Source: Klebsiella ornithinolytica NBRC 105727 = ATCC 31898 (GTDB taxonomy: Bacteria > Pseudomonadota > Gammaproteobacteria > Enterobacterales > Enterobacteriaceae). From it: 64,000 nucleotides of DNA. Position 1 is the first letter of the stretch. The number at the start of each line of letters is the position of its first letter. Made by a program: the position numbers and the translations under genes. Below are positions 1-11,587 of the stretch, in pieces. Location of the stretch: contig NZ_BCYR01000006.1 in NCBI RefSeq assembly GCF_001598295.1, positions 186,001 to 250,000 on the forward strand. The letters are read 5' to 3'. The notes below the pieces were generated by a model, which was not told where the DNA came from, ran no database searches, and saw nothing but the letters and a program-made list of their open reading frames with translations.

Positions 1-1264
<1,264 letters not shown>

Positions 1265-1308
1265 CAGATTCTCGGTTCCGTATTTCGGTTTGATAAACAC
1301 CAACAGAC

Positions 1309-2247
1309 TTATGCCTGCCTGGCCAGCCCAAAGAACTCGCGGGCCGTTAACTCATCACGTGCAATTTGCGCTTTCAGCTCATCAAGCGACGCAAATCGCT
1401 GCTCGTTACGTATTTTTTTACGCAGTATTACGTCTATATGGCGACCATAAAGGTCCATTACAACGTCCAGCAAATGCACTTCCAGCTGCTGGCGAACGCC
1501 AGCAACCGTTGGACGGGTGCCAATGTTGGCGACGCCCACCAGCGGTTTGTCGCCCAGTCCTGTTACTTCCACCGCATAGACCCCTTTTACCGGGGAAACC
1601 TGACGGCGTAGCGGTAAGTTCGCCGTCGGAAAACCAATAGTGCGCCCCAGCTCATCGCCGTGGACCACGCGTCCGGAGATCGTAAAGGGATGACCCAGCA
1701 GGTTTTCCGCCTGCACAAGGTCGTCATCCGCCAGCGCCTGGCGCACCGCCGTGCTGCTGATACGTACGCCGCCTTCGCAGAAAGTTTGGGTGCTGGTTAC
1801 GTCAAAACCATATTCCGCCCCGGCTTTCTGTAATAACAAGAAATCCCCCTGGCGACCAGCGCCAAAGCGGAAATCATCCCCCACAGCGAGGAACTGCACG
1901 CCTAACCGGCGCACCAGCAGTTCGCTGATAAAATCCTGGGCGGTCAGGGCGGCGAAGCGGCGGTCAAAGCGCACGCACAGCACATAGTCGACGCCGCTTT
2001 CAGCCAGATAGCTCAGCTTTTCCCGCAGACGCGTCAAACGGGCGGGCGCCTTATCGGCGGCAAACAGCTCCAGCGGCTGTGGTTCGAAAATCATCACCAC
2101 CACCGGTAAACCACGCTGGCGGCCCTCGGCGCGCAAACGCTGCAGCAGCGCCTGATGCCCGCGATGCACACCGTCAAAATTACCAATGGTCAGCACGCAC
2201 CCGTGCGGCGCCTGACTGAGATTATGTATGCCGCGTATCAGCTTCAT
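1309..2247 (-). CDS. ribF: Bifunctional riboflavin kinase / FMN adenylyltransferase
   Basis: Converts riboflavin to FMN and FMN to FAD in the cytoplasm. The frame is open further upstream, but the start at [12 protein letters not shown] is chosen because it matches the family start and gives 312 residues, the usual length (E. coli about 313). The N-terminal nucleotidyltransferase domain shows [11 protein letters not shown] at about residues 21-31, with the GxxH nucleotide-binding signature. The C-terminal flavokinase domain includes [20 protein letters not shown], typical of RibF. It lies between rpsT and ileS and reads into ileS with a 44 bp gap. No FMN riboswitch is visible upstream, which is normal for enterobacterial ribF. 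Confidence 0.96.
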   Translation of the reverse strand: MKLIRGIHNLSQAPHGCVLTIGNFDGVHRGHQALLQRLRAEGRQRGLPVVVMIFEPQPLELFAADKAPARLTRLREKLSYLAESGVDYVLCVRFDRRFAALTAQDFISELLVRRLGVQFLAVGDDFRFGAGRQGDFLLLQKAGAEYGFDVTSTQTFCEGGVRISSTAVRQALADDDLVQAENLLGHPFTISGRVVHGDELGRTIGFPTANLPLRRQVSPVKGVYAVEVTGLGDKPLVGVANIGTRPTVAGVRQQLEVHLLDVVMDLYGRHIDVILRKKIRNEQRFASLDELKAQIARDELTAREFFGLARQA

Positions 2248-2841
<594 letters not shown>

Positions 2842-2865
2842 TCGTCTGCTTGTTATCGCTTTGTA

Positions 2866-2892
2866 AAAAAACCCGCGAAAGCGGGTTTTTTT
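2866..2892 (+). terminator. rpsT intrinsic terminator
   Basis: A 7 bp GC-rich stem, AACCCGC / GCGGGTT, with a GAAA tetraloop is followed by a run of T. It lies 25 bp after the rpsT stop. It also has a preceding A-run, so it may work for nhaR on the other strand. Confidence 0.9.
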
Positions 2893-2903
2893 ATGTCTGT
2901 CAG

Positions 2904-3803
2904 TTACGGCTGCGGCGTCGTGAAGAGTGACGAATAGTCGCGATTGCAAATCCGTTGCACCGCCGGATGCTGAATCATCCTTTCGGCAAAAATGGCGTGA
3001 TACTCCTCCATCACATTCTCCATCCGTCCGATCTCAATAATCGTCTCGTCCTGATAGAAGTCATGCGCGTAAAGCGTCGGCGCGACAAAAATCGCATTAT
3101 GCGCCGCACCGAACGCCTTCATCAGCGCCGCATCGTCAAACTCACCGAGAATCTCGACCTTCAGCCCCTGGGAGTTGAACCAGTTCAGAAGCTTGCGTCC
3201 CAGCATCGAGCGCCGACCGGGGATCAGCAGACGACGCTCCTCCAGACAGGCGGGGAACGGTTTTTCCGGCGGCGGGTTCATACACCAGAAGCTCACGCTG
3301 CACTCGCCGATACGTACGGAGAACAGCCCTTCCTGCTGGGTGGAATCGATGGGGCAGTCTGAGATGATCATATCGAGCTTGTGCTGGCTGAGCTGTTCAA
3401 GCAGCATTTCGTGAGTCGATTCAAAGCAACGCAGATGAATCTGTTCATTATCCACTACCGCCGCATCCAGCACCCCGCTCACCAGTCGTTTCGACAAAGC
3501 ATCGGCAACGCCGACATCGAACAGTAGGTTAGACTCTTTGCGGTAGTTCACAATATCGAGCATCTCCTGGCTCAGCGTGAACATGCGGTCCGCATAGCGG
3601 AATACCAGCTCGCCCAGTTCACTCGGCTCCAGCCCCCGCCCCTTGCGTTTAAACAATTTCCCCTGCAAACGCTCTTCGAGCGCTTTGATTTGCCCGGTAA
3701 TGGTCTGCGGCGTCAGAAACAAAGCCTCCGCGGCGCCGACAACAGAACCTTCTTTGTAAACGTGCCAGAAGTAATACAGGTGGTTGTAATTAATATGCGA
3801 CAT
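2904..3803 (-). CDS. nhaR: LysR-type transcriptional activator of nhaA
   Basis: Sodium-responsive LysR-family activator of nhaA (in E. coli also of pga and osmC). The chosen start [19 protein letters not shown] gives 299 residues, close to the E. coli length, and is preceded by AGGGAGAGAA; an upstream in-frame extension is not supported. The N-terminal winged helix-turn-helix lies at about residues 5-62 ([20 protein letters not shown], then [19 protein letters not shown]). The rest is the effector-binding domain. It follows nhaA by 52 bp on the same strand, as in E. coli. Confidence 0.96.
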   Translation of the reverse strand: MSHINYNHLYYFWHVYKEGSVVGAAEALFLTPQTITGQIKALEERLQGKLFKRKGRGLEPSELGELVFRYADRMFTLSQEMLDIVNYRKESNLLFDVGVADALSKRLVSGVLDAAVVDNEQIHLRCFESTHEMLLEQLSQHKLDMIISDCPIDSTQQEGLFSVRIGECSVSFWCMNPPPEKPFPACLEERRLLIPGRRSMLGRKLLNWFNSQGLKVEILGEFDDAALMKAFGAAHNAIFVAPTLYAHDFYQDETIIEIGRMENVMEEYHAIFAERMIQHPAVQRICNRDYSSLFTTPQP

Positions 3804-3855
3804 GTTTCTCTCCCTGATAATGCCAGGGGAGCCCTTACAGGCTCCCCGTCGAATG

Positions 3856-5028
3856 TTAAGCCGTCGTGGTATCCGCAATACGCCTGCGTAGTATCATATA
3901 CCCGGTCACGGCCGACAGGACCGATCCAATCAGGATGCCCAGCTTGGCCCAGTTGATTAAGCCAGGGTTAACGCTGCTGAAGGCCAGACTGGCGATGAAA
4001 ATCGACATCGTGAAGCCAATCCCGCACAGAATGCCGACCGCCACAATCTGCTTGCAGGTCGTCCCTTCCGGCAGCGATGCCCATTTCAGTTTTAACGCCA
4101 GCCAGCAGAACAGGCTGATACCCAGCGGTTTGCCGATAAACAGCCCGGCAATAATCCCCAGCGGCAGCAGTGACGTCAGTCCTTCAATCGTTACCCCTTG
4201 CAGCGAGACGCCTGCGTTAGCGAAGGCGAAAAGCGGCAGAATCAGGTAAGCCACCCACGGATGCAGGACATGCTCAAGCTGCTTAGCCGGTGATTTACCG
4301 CCCTGCTCCTTCAGCGGGATCATAAAGCCAACGATCACCCCGGCTAACGTCGCATGAACCCCGGACTTCAGGACCGCAGTCCATAGCACCGCGCCGACCA
4401 GGATATAGATACCGGTGCGTCGGACGCCACAAAGATTGAGCGCGACCAGCACGGCAATCGCCCCAGCCGCCACGCCCAGCGACAGGACGGAAAGGTCACT
4501 GGTATAAAACAGGGCAATGATGATAATGGCGCCCAGGTCGTCGATAATCGCCAGCGCCATCAGGAAGATTTTCAACGCCGGCGGTACGCGACTGCCCAAC
4601 AGCGCCAGCACGCCCAGCGCAAAAGCGATATCGGTCGCCGCCGGAATCGCCCACCCCTCCCGGGTAATCGGATCCTGAGCATTAAACGCCAGGTAGATCA
4701 GCGCCGGGACAATCATCCCACCCAAGGCAGCCACGACCGGGAAAACGGCCTGACGGCGGCTGGCCAGCGCCCCCTGAATCATCTCTCGCTTCACTTCCAG
4801 ACCAATCAGTAAGAAGAAGACGGCCATCAGCGCATCGTTAATCCACAGCAGCATGTTCTTATTGATTTCTAACGCACCAACACGCAGCTGAACGGGTGTT
4901 TCCAGAAAGGAATGGTAAATACCGCTGGTCGCGTCAGTATTAGCCAACAGCATGGCCAACGCGGCCGCAAAAATGAGGATAATGCCCCCTGAAGCATCGC
5001 TACTGAAAAAACGCTGCAGATGTTTCAC
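3856..5028 (-). CDS. nhaA: Na+/H+ antiporter NhaA
   Basis: Inner-membrane antiporter that exports Na+ or Li+ in exchange for 2 H+, important for salt and alkaline-pH tolerance. It has 390 residues with about 12 predicted membrane segments. The functional residues are in E. coli register: Thr132-Asp133 in the unwound TM4 region (ATDIAFALG) and the essential Asp163-Asp164 pair (IIDDLGAI). The pH-sensor-side residues Glu78 and Lys80 (GLEVKRE) are also present. The regulator nhaR follows directly. The C-terminus ([10 protein letters not shown]) is ordinary. Confidence 0.97.
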   Translation of the reverse strand: MKHLQRFFSSDASGGIILIFAAALAMLLANTDATSGIYHSFLETPVQLRVGALEINKNMLLWINDALMAVFFLLIGLEVKREMIQGALASRRQAVFPVVAALGGMIVPALIYLAFNAQDPITREGWAIPAATDIAFALGVLALLGSRVPPALKIFLMALAIIDDLGAIIIIALFYTSDLSVLSLGVAAGAIAVLVALNLCGVRRTGIYILVGAVLWTAVLKSGVHATLAGVIVGFMIPLKEQGGKSPAKQLEHVLHPWVAYLILPLFAFANAGVSLQGVTIEGLTSLLPLGIIAGLFIGKPLGISLFCWLALKLKWASLPEGTTCKQIVAVGILCGIGFTMSIFIASLAFSSVNPGLINWAKLGILIGSVLSAVTGYMILRRRIADTTTA

Positions 5029-5202
5029 TTTTACTCTCTCTATAAGGCTAATTCATCGATGAAACTATTCTAGTCGCCATAACACTTCGAAAAAATAAGA
5101 TTATTATTGCGTTATAGCTCGATTTTTACGATATAAGACAGACGGCAAAGTGCGACTCTGACCGGAGGGATTCAGCCATCATTAACAGATAGCGGGCTGG
5201 AA
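5029..5202. promoter_or_regulatory. nhaA upstream region
   Basis: AT-rich region between nhaA and the dnaJ terminator, both on the minus strand. It must hold the nhaA promoter and NhaR sites, but I cannot point to individual boxes with confidence. No open reading frame of note is present. Confidence 0.4.
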
Positions 5203-5236
5203 ACAAAAAAGCCACTTTAACAATAAAGTGGCTTTT
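5203..5236 (-). terminator. dnaKJ operon terminator
   Basis: A 13 bp perfect stem (AAAAGCCACTTTA / TAAAGTGGCTTTT) with a 4-base loop ends on the minus strand in a T-run. It lies 15 bp past the dnaJ stop codon. Confidence 0.92.
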
Positions 5237-5251
5237 CAGAATCGCAGCAGA

Positions 5252-6388
5252 TTAGCGCGTCAGGTCGTCGAAGAATTTCTTCACGCCATCAAAGAAACTT
5301 TTGGAGCGCGGGCTGTTTTTTTCACCCGTTGGGCCGCCAAAACTTTCCTGAAGATCCTTCAGCAGCTGTTTCTGTTTTTCATTAAGCCCTACCGGCGTTT
5401 CAACCACCACGCGGCACAGCAGATCGCCCTGCGCGCCACCGCGTACGGATTTCACGCCTTTGCCACGCATGCGGAATAGCTTACCGGTCTGCGTTTCGCC
5501 AGGCACCTTCAGATTGACGCGGCCATCCAGCGTCGGGACTTCAATCTCGCCGCCGAGGGCAGCCATGGTGAAGTTGATCGGCACTTCGCAGTACAGGTTA
5601 TTGCCTTCGCGCTCAAAGATAGCGTGCTGCTTAACCTGGACCTGAACGTACAGATCGCCAGCCGGAGCGCCGTGCTCGCCCGCTTCGCCTTCGCCTGAAA
5701 GACGAATACGATCGCCGGTATCAACACCCGCCGGGATTTTGACCGACAGGGTTTTAGTCTTCTCGACACGGCCGTGACCGTGGCATTTGTTGCACGGATC
5801 CTTAATCAGCGTACCGCGTCCCTGGCAATGCGGACAGGTTTGCTGAACGGCGAAGAAGCCCTGGCGCATCTGCACCTGACCGGCACCGTGACAGGTTGGA
5901 CAGGTTTGCGGTTTGCTACCGGCTTTCGCGCCGCTGCCGTGGCAGACGTCACACTCTTCCAGCGTCGGGATGCGAATCTCTTTAGTCACGCCGCGAACGG
6001 CTTCTTCCAGCGTCAGGTCCATGTTGTAGCGCAGGTCAGCGCCACGCGCCGCACGCTGACGGCCACGACCGCCGCCGAAGATATCGCCAAACACGTCGCC
6101 AAAGATATCGCTGAAATCGGCACCGCCGCCAAAACCACCGCCGCCGCCGCCCATGCCACCTTGTTCAAAGGCGGCGTGGCCGTACTGATCGTAGGCCGCA
6201 CGCTTCTGGTCATCAGTCAGGATTTCATACGCTTCTTTAATTTCTTTAAACTTCGCTTCGGCTTCTTTATCACCCTGGTTACGGTCCGGGTGGTATTTCA
6301 TGGCCAGGCGCTTGTAAGCCTTTTTGATTTCACGCTCTTCCGCTGTTTTGGAAACGCCCAAAATCTCGTAATAATCTTGCTTTGCCAT
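5252..6388 (-). CDS. dnaJ: Co-chaperone DnaJ (Hsp40)
   Basis: Stimulates the ATPase of DnaK and delivers unfolded clients. It has 378 residues (E. coli 376). The J domain occupies about residues 1-70, with the essential HPD at 33-35. A Gly/Phe-rich linker follows ([16 protein letters not shown]). The zinc-finger domain has four CxxCxGxG-type repeats: [24 protein letters not shown] and CNKCHGHG. The C-terminal substrate-binding domains complete the type A architecture. It lies 87 bp after dnaK in the same operon, with a strong hairpin in the gap. Confidence 0.98.
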   Translation of the reverse strand: MAKQDYYEILGVSKTAEEREIKKAYKRLAMKYHPDRNQGDKEAEAKFKEIKEAYEILTDDQKRAAYDQYGHAAFEQGGMGGGGGGFGGGADFSDIFGDVFGDIFGGGRGRQRAARGADLRYNMDLTLEEAVRGVTKEIRIPTLEECDVCHGSGAKAGSKPQTCPTCHGAGQVQMRQGFFAVQQTCPHCQGRGTLIKDPCNKCHGHGRVEKTKTLSVKIPAGVDTGDRIRLSGEGEAGEHGAPAGDLYVQVQVKQHAIFEREGNNLYCEVPINFTMAALGGEIEVPTLDGRVNLKVPGETQTGKLFRMRGKGVKSVRGGAQGDLLCRVVVETPVGLNEKQKQLLKDLQESFGGPTGEKNSPRSKSFFDGVKKFFDDLTR

Positions 6389-6416
6389 TGGTGTTTTTCA
6401 GCCCCTTAACATGCGT

Positions 6417-6449
6417 GCACGGGCGGAGAGGAAACCTCTTCGCCCGTGC
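6417..6449 (-). other. dnaK-dnaJ intercistronic hairpin
   Basis: A long stem, GCACGGGCG (6417-6425) pairing with CGCCCGTGC (6441-6449), with additional inner pairing AGAGG/CCTCT. There is no T-run, so it is more likely an mRNA-processing or stability element, or a partial attenuator setting the DnaK:DnaJ ratio, than a full terminator. Confidence 0.65.
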
Positions 6450-6475
6450 CAGTGTTTTACCCGTTCAAAGGGCGA

Positions 6476-8392
6476 TTATTTTTTGTCTTTCACTTCTTCA
6501 AACTCGGCGTCAACGACATCGTCGTCTTTCGCGTTGCTTTCAGAAGCTTCAGCACCGCCAGCCTGCTGCTGAGCGTGTTGCTGCTGAGCAATTTCCATCA
6601 GCTTCTGGGAAGCCTGAGCCAGCGCCTGCATTTTCGCTTCGATGTCCGCTTTGTCTTCACCTTTCAGTGAAGTTTCCAGCGCGGTCAGCGCAGACTCGAT
6701 GGCAGTTTTGTCGTCAGCCGGCAGTTTGTCGCCCGCTTCTTCAACCTGCTTACGCGTGCTGTGCAGCAGATGGTCGCCCTGGTTACGGGTCTGAACCAGT
6801 TCTTCGAACTTACGGTCAGATTCAGCGTTCGCTTCCGCATCACGAACCATTTTGGCAATTTCTTCTTCGTTCAGACCAGAAGAGGCCTTAATGGTGATTT
6901 TCTGCTCTTTACCGCTGTTTTTGTCTTTGGCGGACACGTGCAGGATACCATCAGCATCGATGTCGAAGGTGACTTCGATCTGCGGCATACCGCGCGGTGC
7001 CGGGTTAATCCCATCCAGGTTGAACTGACCCAGTGATTTGTTATCGGAAGCGCGTTTACGCTCACCCTGAATCACGTGGATGGTTACCGCAGACTGGTTG
7101 TCTTCTGCAGTAGAGAACACCTGGCTGTGCTTGGTCGGGATAGTGGTGTTCTTGTTGATCAGCGCAGTCATCACGCCGCCCATGGTTTCGATACCCAGCG
7201 ACAGCGGGGTAACGTCCAGCAGCAGAACGTCTTTGACTTCACCAGTCAGTACACCACCCTGAACCGCAGCACCGATCGCCACAGCTTCATCCGGGTTAAC
7301 GTCTTTACGCGGCTCTTTACCAAAGAACTCAGCCACTTTCTTCTGCACCATTGGCATACGAGTCTGACCACCAACCAGGATAACGTCCTGGATGTCAGAC
7401 ACGGACAGACCCGCGTCCTGCAGCGCAACCTTCAGCGGCTCGATAGAACGGTTCACCAGATCTTCAACCAGGCTTTCCAGTTTCGCACGAGTCACTTTGA
7501 TGTTCATGTGTTTCGGACCGGTGGCATCTGCAGTGATGTACGGCAGGTTCACGTCGGTCTGCTGAGCGGAAGAAAGCTCGATTTTCGCTTTTTCAGCCGC
7601 TTCTTTCAGACGCTGCATGGCCAGCGGATCGTTACGCAGGTCAATGCCCTGATCTTTCTTAAACTCATCAACGAGGTAGTTGATCATACGGCTATCGAAG
7701 TCTTCACCACCCAGGTGGGTATCACCGTTGGTTGCCAGAACTTCGAAGGTTTTTTCGCCGTCAACTTCGTCGATTTCGATAATAGAGATATCGAAGGTAC
7801 CACCACCGAGGTCGTAAACCGCGATAGTACGGTTGCCGACTTCTTTATCCAGACCGTAAGCCAGTGCAGCGGCGGTCGGTTCGTTGATGATACGTTTGAC
7901 TTCCAGACCTGCGATACGGCCGGCATCTTTCGTTGCCTGACGCTGAGCATCGTTGAAGTATGCAGGTACGGTGATAACCGCTTCAGTTACCGGCTCACCC
8001 AGGTAATCTTCAGCCGTTTTCTTCATTTTTTTCAGCACTTCAGCAGAAATCTGCGGCGGCGCCATTTTCTGACCTTTCACATCAAGCCATGCGTCGCCGT
8101 TGTCGGCGCCGATGATTTTGTACGGCATGATGGATACGTCACGCTGAACTTCTTCGTCCTGGAAGCGGCGACCAATCAGGCGTTTAATCGCAAACAGGGT
8201 GTTTTGCGGGTTTGTCACTGCCTGACGTTTAGCCGGCTGACCAACCAGAGTTTCACCATCCTGGGTATAAGCAATGATAGAAGGCGTGGTGCGATCGCCT
8301 TCGGCGTTCTCCAGCACACGTGCAGTAGTGCCATCCATAATCGCTACACAAGAGTTGGTAGTACCCAGGTCGATACCAATAATTTTACCCAT
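6476..8392 (-). CDS. dnaK: Chaperone DnaK (Hsp70)
   Basis: ATP-dependent chaperone for nascent and stress-unfolded proteins, and negative regulator of sigma32. It has 638 residues, identical in length to E. coli. The N-terminal ATPase domain starts [17 protein letters not shown] (phosphate 1 motif). It also has [16 protein letters not shown] (phosphate 2) and [14 protein letters not shown] (adenosine loop). The interdomain linker [13 protein letters not shown] is at about residues 385-397, followed by the substrate-binding domain and lid. The C-terminus ends EEVKDKK, the conserved disordered tail. It is first in the dnaK-dnaJ operon, with two heat-shock promoters upstream. Confidence 0.99.
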   Translation of the reverse strand: MGKIIGIDLGTTNSCVAIMDGTTARVLENAEGDRTTPSIIAYTQDGETLVGQPAKRQAVTNPQNTLFAIKRLIGRRFQDEEVQRDVSIMPYKIIGADNGDAWLDVKGQKMAPPQISAEVLKKMKKTAEDYLGEPVTEAVITVPAYFNDAQRQATKDAGRIAGLEVKRIINEPTAAALAYGLDKEVGNRTIAVYDLGGGTFDISIIEIDEVDGEKTFEVLATNGDTHLGGEDFDSRMINYLVDEFKKDQGIDLRNDPLAMQRLKEAAEKAKIELSSAQQTDVNLPYITADATGPKHMNIKVTRAKLESLVEDLVNRSIEPLKVALQDAGLSVSDIQDVILVGGQTRMPMVQKKVAEFFGKEPRKDVNPDEAVAIGAAVQGGVLTGEVKDVLLLDVTPLSLGIETMGGVMTALINKNTTIPTKHSQVFSTAEDNQSAVTIHVIQGERKRASDNKSLGQFNLDGINPAPRGMPQIEVTFDIDADGILHVSAKDKNSGKEQKITIKASSGLNEEEIAKMVRDAEANAESDRKFEELVQTRNQGDHLLHSTRKQVEEAGDKLPADDKTAIESALTALETSLKGEDKADIEAKMQALAQASQKLMEIAQQQHAQQQAGGAEASESNAKDDDVVDAEFEEVKDKK

Positions 8393-8439
8393 CTAAACGT
8401 CTCCACTAAAAATTCGATCAACATGTGGTTGTAAACCTG

Positions 8440-8467
8440 TAATAAGGGCGAAACCTATGGTTTCAAC
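8440..8467 (-). promoter_or_regulatory. dnaK proximal sigma32 (heat-shock) promoter, P2-like
   Basis: Reading the minus strand, GTTGAAA (8461-8467), a 13 bp spacer and CCTTATTA (8440-8447) resemble the sigma32 consensus CTTGAAA - CCCCATnT. Position relative to dnaK and the sequence around it parallel E. coli dnaK P2. Confidence 0.7.
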
Positions 8468-8514
8468 TGCCCAGACATCATTTTTTTCAGGTTCATTCAC
8501 TGCGGTTGACTACA

Positions 8515-8542
8515 AGATGGGGTCGCCCACCGCTTCCTCAAG
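8515..8542 (-). promoter_or_regulatory. dnaK distal sigma32 (heat-shock) promoter, P1-like
   Basis: Reading the minus strand, CTTGAGG (8536-8542), a 13 bp spacer and CCCCATCT (8515-8522) give an almost ideal sigma32 promoter. It corresponds to E. coli dnaK P1. The rest of the 440 bp dnaK-satP gap (8393-8832) holds the satP promoter and a hairpin at 8776-8796, but no gene. Confidence 0.88.
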
Positions 8543-8775
8543 GGGGCAAGCAAAAAAATTTTTCACTTTCTTGCCGGGTAAAGAGACGAATAAACAAGGC
8601 CGACTGAATAAACCGGTAAAAAAGCGGCTTTTATCGATAGCACGCGTCCCGCCAGACGCCTCCGCGCCCGGCTGCCGATAGCGAACGATCGCCATTTATC
8701 CGCGCCAGCGTAAATTGGCGAAAAATACCCCGCCAGATCATAGACAGTTACCCTGCGCCTCATTATGATGCCGCG

Positions 8776-8796
8776 CCCCGTCACCGAGTGGCGGGG
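8776..8796 (+). other. Hairpin in the satP leader
   Basis: CCCCGTCAC and GTGGCGGGG form a 9 bp stem with one G-T pair around a CGA loop, 28 bp before the satP ribosome-binding site. No T-run follows. It could be a leader structure or chance. Confidence 0.4.
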
Positions 8797-8832
8797 TAAT
8801 GCTTCCCTTTCTAATCATTATTCTGAGGAATT

Positions 8833-9399
8833 ATGGGCAACACTAAGTTGGCTAATCCGGCACCGCTGGGCCTTATGGGCTTCGGCATGACCACTATTCT
8901 GCTTAATCTGGCAAATAGCGGCCTGTTCGCGTTTGATGTAGCTATCCTGGCGATGGGCATTTTTTACGGCGGTATTGCGCAGATTTTCGCAGGCCTGCTG
9001 GAATTTAAAAAAGGCAATACCTTTGGTTTAACCGCTTTTACGTCCTACGGCGCCTTCTGGCTGACGTTGGTCGCTATTCTTCTCATGCCGAAAATGGGCC
9101 TGGCAGAAGCACCTGATGCGCACTTCCTCGGCATGTATCTCGGTCTGTGGGGAGTCTTCACGTTGTTTATGTTCTTCGGTACCCTGAAAGCCGCACGAAT
9201 GCTGCAATTCGTTTTCCTCAGCCTGACCGTTCTGTTTGCGCTGCTGGCAATCGGTCACCTGGCAGATAATGAAGGTCTCGTAAAAATCGCGGGCTGGATT
9301 GGTTTAGTCTGCGGCGGTAGCGCTATTTATCTGGCGATGGGTGAAGTACTGAACGAACAGTTTGGTCGCACCGTACTGCCGATCGGCGCACCTCATTGA
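8833..9399 (+). CDS. satP: Acetate/succinate:H+ symporter, AceTr family
   Basis: Inner-membrane uptake of acetate and succinate. It has 188 residues, as in E. coli SatP (YaaH). The family motif NPAPLGLMGFG lies at residues 8-18, at the start of the first of six membrane segments. GAGGAA at 8825-8830 is the ribosome-binding site. It is transcribed away from dnaK. In E. coli expression depends on cAMP-CRP; I did not find a convincing CRP site here. Confidence 0.96.
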   Translation: MGNTKLANPAPLGLMGFGMTTILLNLANSGLFAFDVAILAMGIFYGGIAQIFAGLLEFKKGNTFGLTAFTSYGAFWLTLVAILLMPKMGLAEAPDAHFLGMYLGLWGVFTLFMFFGTLKAARMLQFVFLSLTVLFALLAIGHLADNEGLVKIAGWIGLVCGGSAIYLAMGEVLNEQFGRTVLPIGAPH

Positions 9400-9405
9400 T
9401 AAAAA

Positions 9406-9433
9406 ATACCCTCGTCCCGACGGGCGAGGGTAT
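9406..9433 (-). terminator. Terminator between satP and the MHS transporter
   Basis: ATACCCTCG / CGAGGGTAT stem around a short loop. On the minus strand it is followed by a T-run, so it best serves the transporter gene, but it starts only 7 bp after the satP stop and may act both ways. Confidence 0.8.
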
Positions 9434-9456
9434 TGCTCGCAGAACGTTGCAGAACG

Positions 9457-10767
9457 TTAAGGCAGGCGCTGCAACTCCCCGCCGGCGGCAGCCACATCAC
9501 GGTTCATCCCCTGGCGCAGCCAGATCCCTAATCCCAGCCCCATCAGCGAAAGCGCCAGCACGTACCATGCAGGTGCCATCGGCGAAACGCCCATCAGCAT
9601 GGTCACGACAATCGGCGTCAGACCGCCAAAAATGGCGTAAGAGACGTTATATGAGAAGGAAATGCCGGTAAAGCGAACCTCCGCCGGGAAAGCGCGCACC
9701 ATGACGTAAGGTACGGCGCCCACAACCCCGACGCATAATCCCACCGTGCCATACAGCAGGAACAGCTGCTGTGGACTGCTGCCGGAAAGGTGATAGAACG
9801 CCCAGCTGGAGAGCGCCAGTAGCAAACTGCCGACGATGAACGTGCGGCTGGCGCCAAAACGATCCGCCGCCAGCCCTGCCAGCAGACAGCCGATGCAGAG
9901 CATAATGGTGGCAATACTGTTGGCCTGCAGGGTGATGGCCGGGGCAAAACCGTAGTGCTTTTGTAGCCAGACCGGTGACATCAGGATCACCACCACCACG
10001 CCGGCGGATAACAGCCAGGTCAGCAGCATGGAAACCACCACCGCTTTCTGGTGTTTAAGCACCACCGATTTGACCGGCAGCTCCTGTGCTAACGCCTTAC
10101 GCTGCTGCATTTCGAGAAATATCGGCGTCTCCTGCAGCCAACGACGCAGATACATGGCCACCAGACCAAATACGCCGCCTAACAGGAAGGGAATACGCCA
10201 GCCGCCGTCGTGAATCCCCTGCGGCGTCAGGCTGGTATTAATCAGCGTCGCGACCACCGATCCCAGTAGAATGCCAACCGTCAGGCCCGCAGTGAGGGTG
10301 CCGCAGGCGATACCAATGCGCTTTTCCGGCACGTGTTCGGCGACAAAAACCCAGGCGCCGGGCACTTCCCCTCCGATAGCCGCCCCCTGCAGAATGCGCA
10401 TCAGCAACAGCAGCAGCGGCGCGGCAATGCCTGTCGACGCGTAGGTCGGCAGCAAACCAATCGCCAGCGTCGGCAATGCCATCAGCAGAATGCTCAGGGT
10501 GAACATCTTCTTGCGCCCGACCAGATCGCCGAAGTGGGCCATAATAATGCCGCCCAGTGGACGCGCCAGGTAGCCCGCGGCAAAGATGCCGAAGGTCTGC
10601 ACCTGACGCAGCCATTCCGGGATATCCGCCGGGAAGAACAGTTCGCCAACGACGGCGGCGAAGAAGACAAAGATAATGAAATCATAAAACTCCAGCGCGC
10701 CGCCAAGGGCGGCCAGCGTCAGGGTTTTATAATCTTGTCGATTCAGAGGTCGGGTATGTTGTGACAT
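9457..10767 (-). CDS. MFS transporter, metabolite:H+ symporter (MHS) type
   Basis: Predicted proton symporter with about 12 membrane segments; 436 residues. The N-terminal GALEFYDFIIF and loop 2-3 motif GDLVGRKKMF place it in the MHS branch of the major facilitator superfamily, with ProP, ShiA and KgtP-type carriers. RILQGAAIGGE in TM4 is also typical. The substrate cannot be told from sequence. ProP itself is unlikely because the long C-terminal coiled coil of ProP is absent. It lies between satP and mog, where E. coli K-12 carries other small genes, so the slot is variable. It has its own gap to mog (122 bp) and a downstream terminator. Confidence 0.85.
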   Translation of the reverse strand: MSQHTRPLNRQDYKTLTLAALGGALEFYDFIIFVFFAAVVGELFFPADIPEWLRQVQTFGIFAAGYLARPLGGIIMAHFGDLVGRKKMFTLSILLMALPTLAIGLLPTYASTGIAAPLLLLLMRILQGAAIGGEVPGAWVFVAEHVPEKRIGIACGTLTAGLTVGILLGSVVATLINTSLTPQGIHDGGWRIPFLLGGVFGLVAMYLRRWLQETPIFLEMQQRKALAQELPVKSVVLKHQKAVVVSMLLTWLLSAGVVVVILMSPVWLQKHYGFAPAITLQANSIATIMLCIGCLLAGLAADRFGASRTFIVGSLLLALSSWAFYHLSGSSPQQLFLLYGTVGLCVGVVGAVPYVMVRAFPAEVRFTGISFSYNVSYAIFGGLTPIVVTMLMGVSPMAPAWYVLALSLMGLGLGIWLRQGMNRDVAAAGGELQRLP

Positions 10768-10889
10768 AACGAGCGATTCATCCAGAGGTGTGTAGGTGTC
10801 ATCACGAAATGTGTAAAGTAAAAAACACTATATCGTAAATAAAACGGCACACCACCGACAATGCAGGTTATGTCAGGAAAGTATTAAAT

Positions 10890-11477
10890 TCAGGATAAAG
10901 TTTCGCGCCTCGCGCTTTTTGGGCGAAAAGCCGCTACAACTTCCGCGTCTGTCTCCACATACGGCCCCTCCAGCAACTGTACACAATAAGGTACACTTGC
11001 GAAGATCCCGTGCACCAGAACCTTGCCGTCAGCATCTTTAACGCCTTCAAGGGTTTCCTGAATGGCTTTCGGCTGGCCCGGCAGATTCAAAATCAACGCC
11101 TGCTTGCGGATAACGCCAACCTGACGAGAAAGGATAGCCGTCGGAACGAAGTGTAGGCTAACCTGGCGCATTTGCTCACCAAATCCTGGCATAACGCGGT
11201 CGGCGACGGCCAGGGTGGCATCCGGCGTCACGTCGCGTCGGGCCGGACCGGTCCCGCCGGTAGTTAACACCAGATGGCAGGCCATCTCGTCAACCAGCTC
11301 ACACAGCGTTTGTTCGATAATCACCTGTTCGTCAGGGATCAGACGGGTCTCGAGCTCAAAGGGGGTCGTCAGCGCACGCGCCAGCCACTCTTCAAGTGCC
11401 GGGATGCCTTTATCCTGATAGACGCCGCTGGAGGCGCGATCGGAAATGGAAACTAAGCCGATTCGTAAGGTATTCAT
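10890..11477 (-). CDS. mog: Molybdopterin adenylyltransferase
   Basis: Adenylylates molybdopterin before Mo insertion in molybdenum cofactor synthesis. The start MNTLRIGLVSISDRASSG gives 195 residues, matching E. coli; an 8-residue upstream extension is not supported. The MoCF/MogA signature TTGGTGPARRDVTPDAT lies at about residues 71-87 and binds the pterin. The gene lies between talB and the MHS transporter on the minus strand, in the conserved talB-mog order. Confidence 0.96.
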   Translation of the reverse strand: MNTLRIGLVSISDRASSGVYQDKGIPALEEWLARALTTPFELETRLIPDEQVIIEQTLCELVDEMACHLVLTTGGTGPARRDVTPDATLAVADRVMPGFGEQMRQVSLHFVPTAILSRQVGVIRKQALILNLPGQPKAIQETLEGVKDADGKVLVHGIFASVPYCVQLLEGPYVETDAEVVAAFRPKSARRETLS

Positions 11478-11555
11478 CGTTATTCCGTTCAAACAGTACA
11501 ATTAGACGGAATGATACACGCTGGAAGGAAATACAGACAGAGTTCAGGAGAAGTA

Positions 11556-11579
11556 GCGTGACCGGGAGCCCGGCCACGC
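11556..11579 (-). other. talB-mog intercistronic hairpin
   Basis: GCGTGACCGGG / CCCGGCCACGC form an 11 bp stem with one mismatch and a 2-base gap, just after talB. There is no T-run on the minus strand. It may protect the talB message from 3' decay or partly terminate. Confidence 0.55.
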
Positions 11580-11587
11580 CCAAATGA

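Noticed and set aside
7076-8434. 452-codon plus-strand frame opposite dnaK
   Set aside because: Entirely antisense to a clear 638-residue DnaK; such long antisense frames opposite dnaK are a known artefact of its codon bias.
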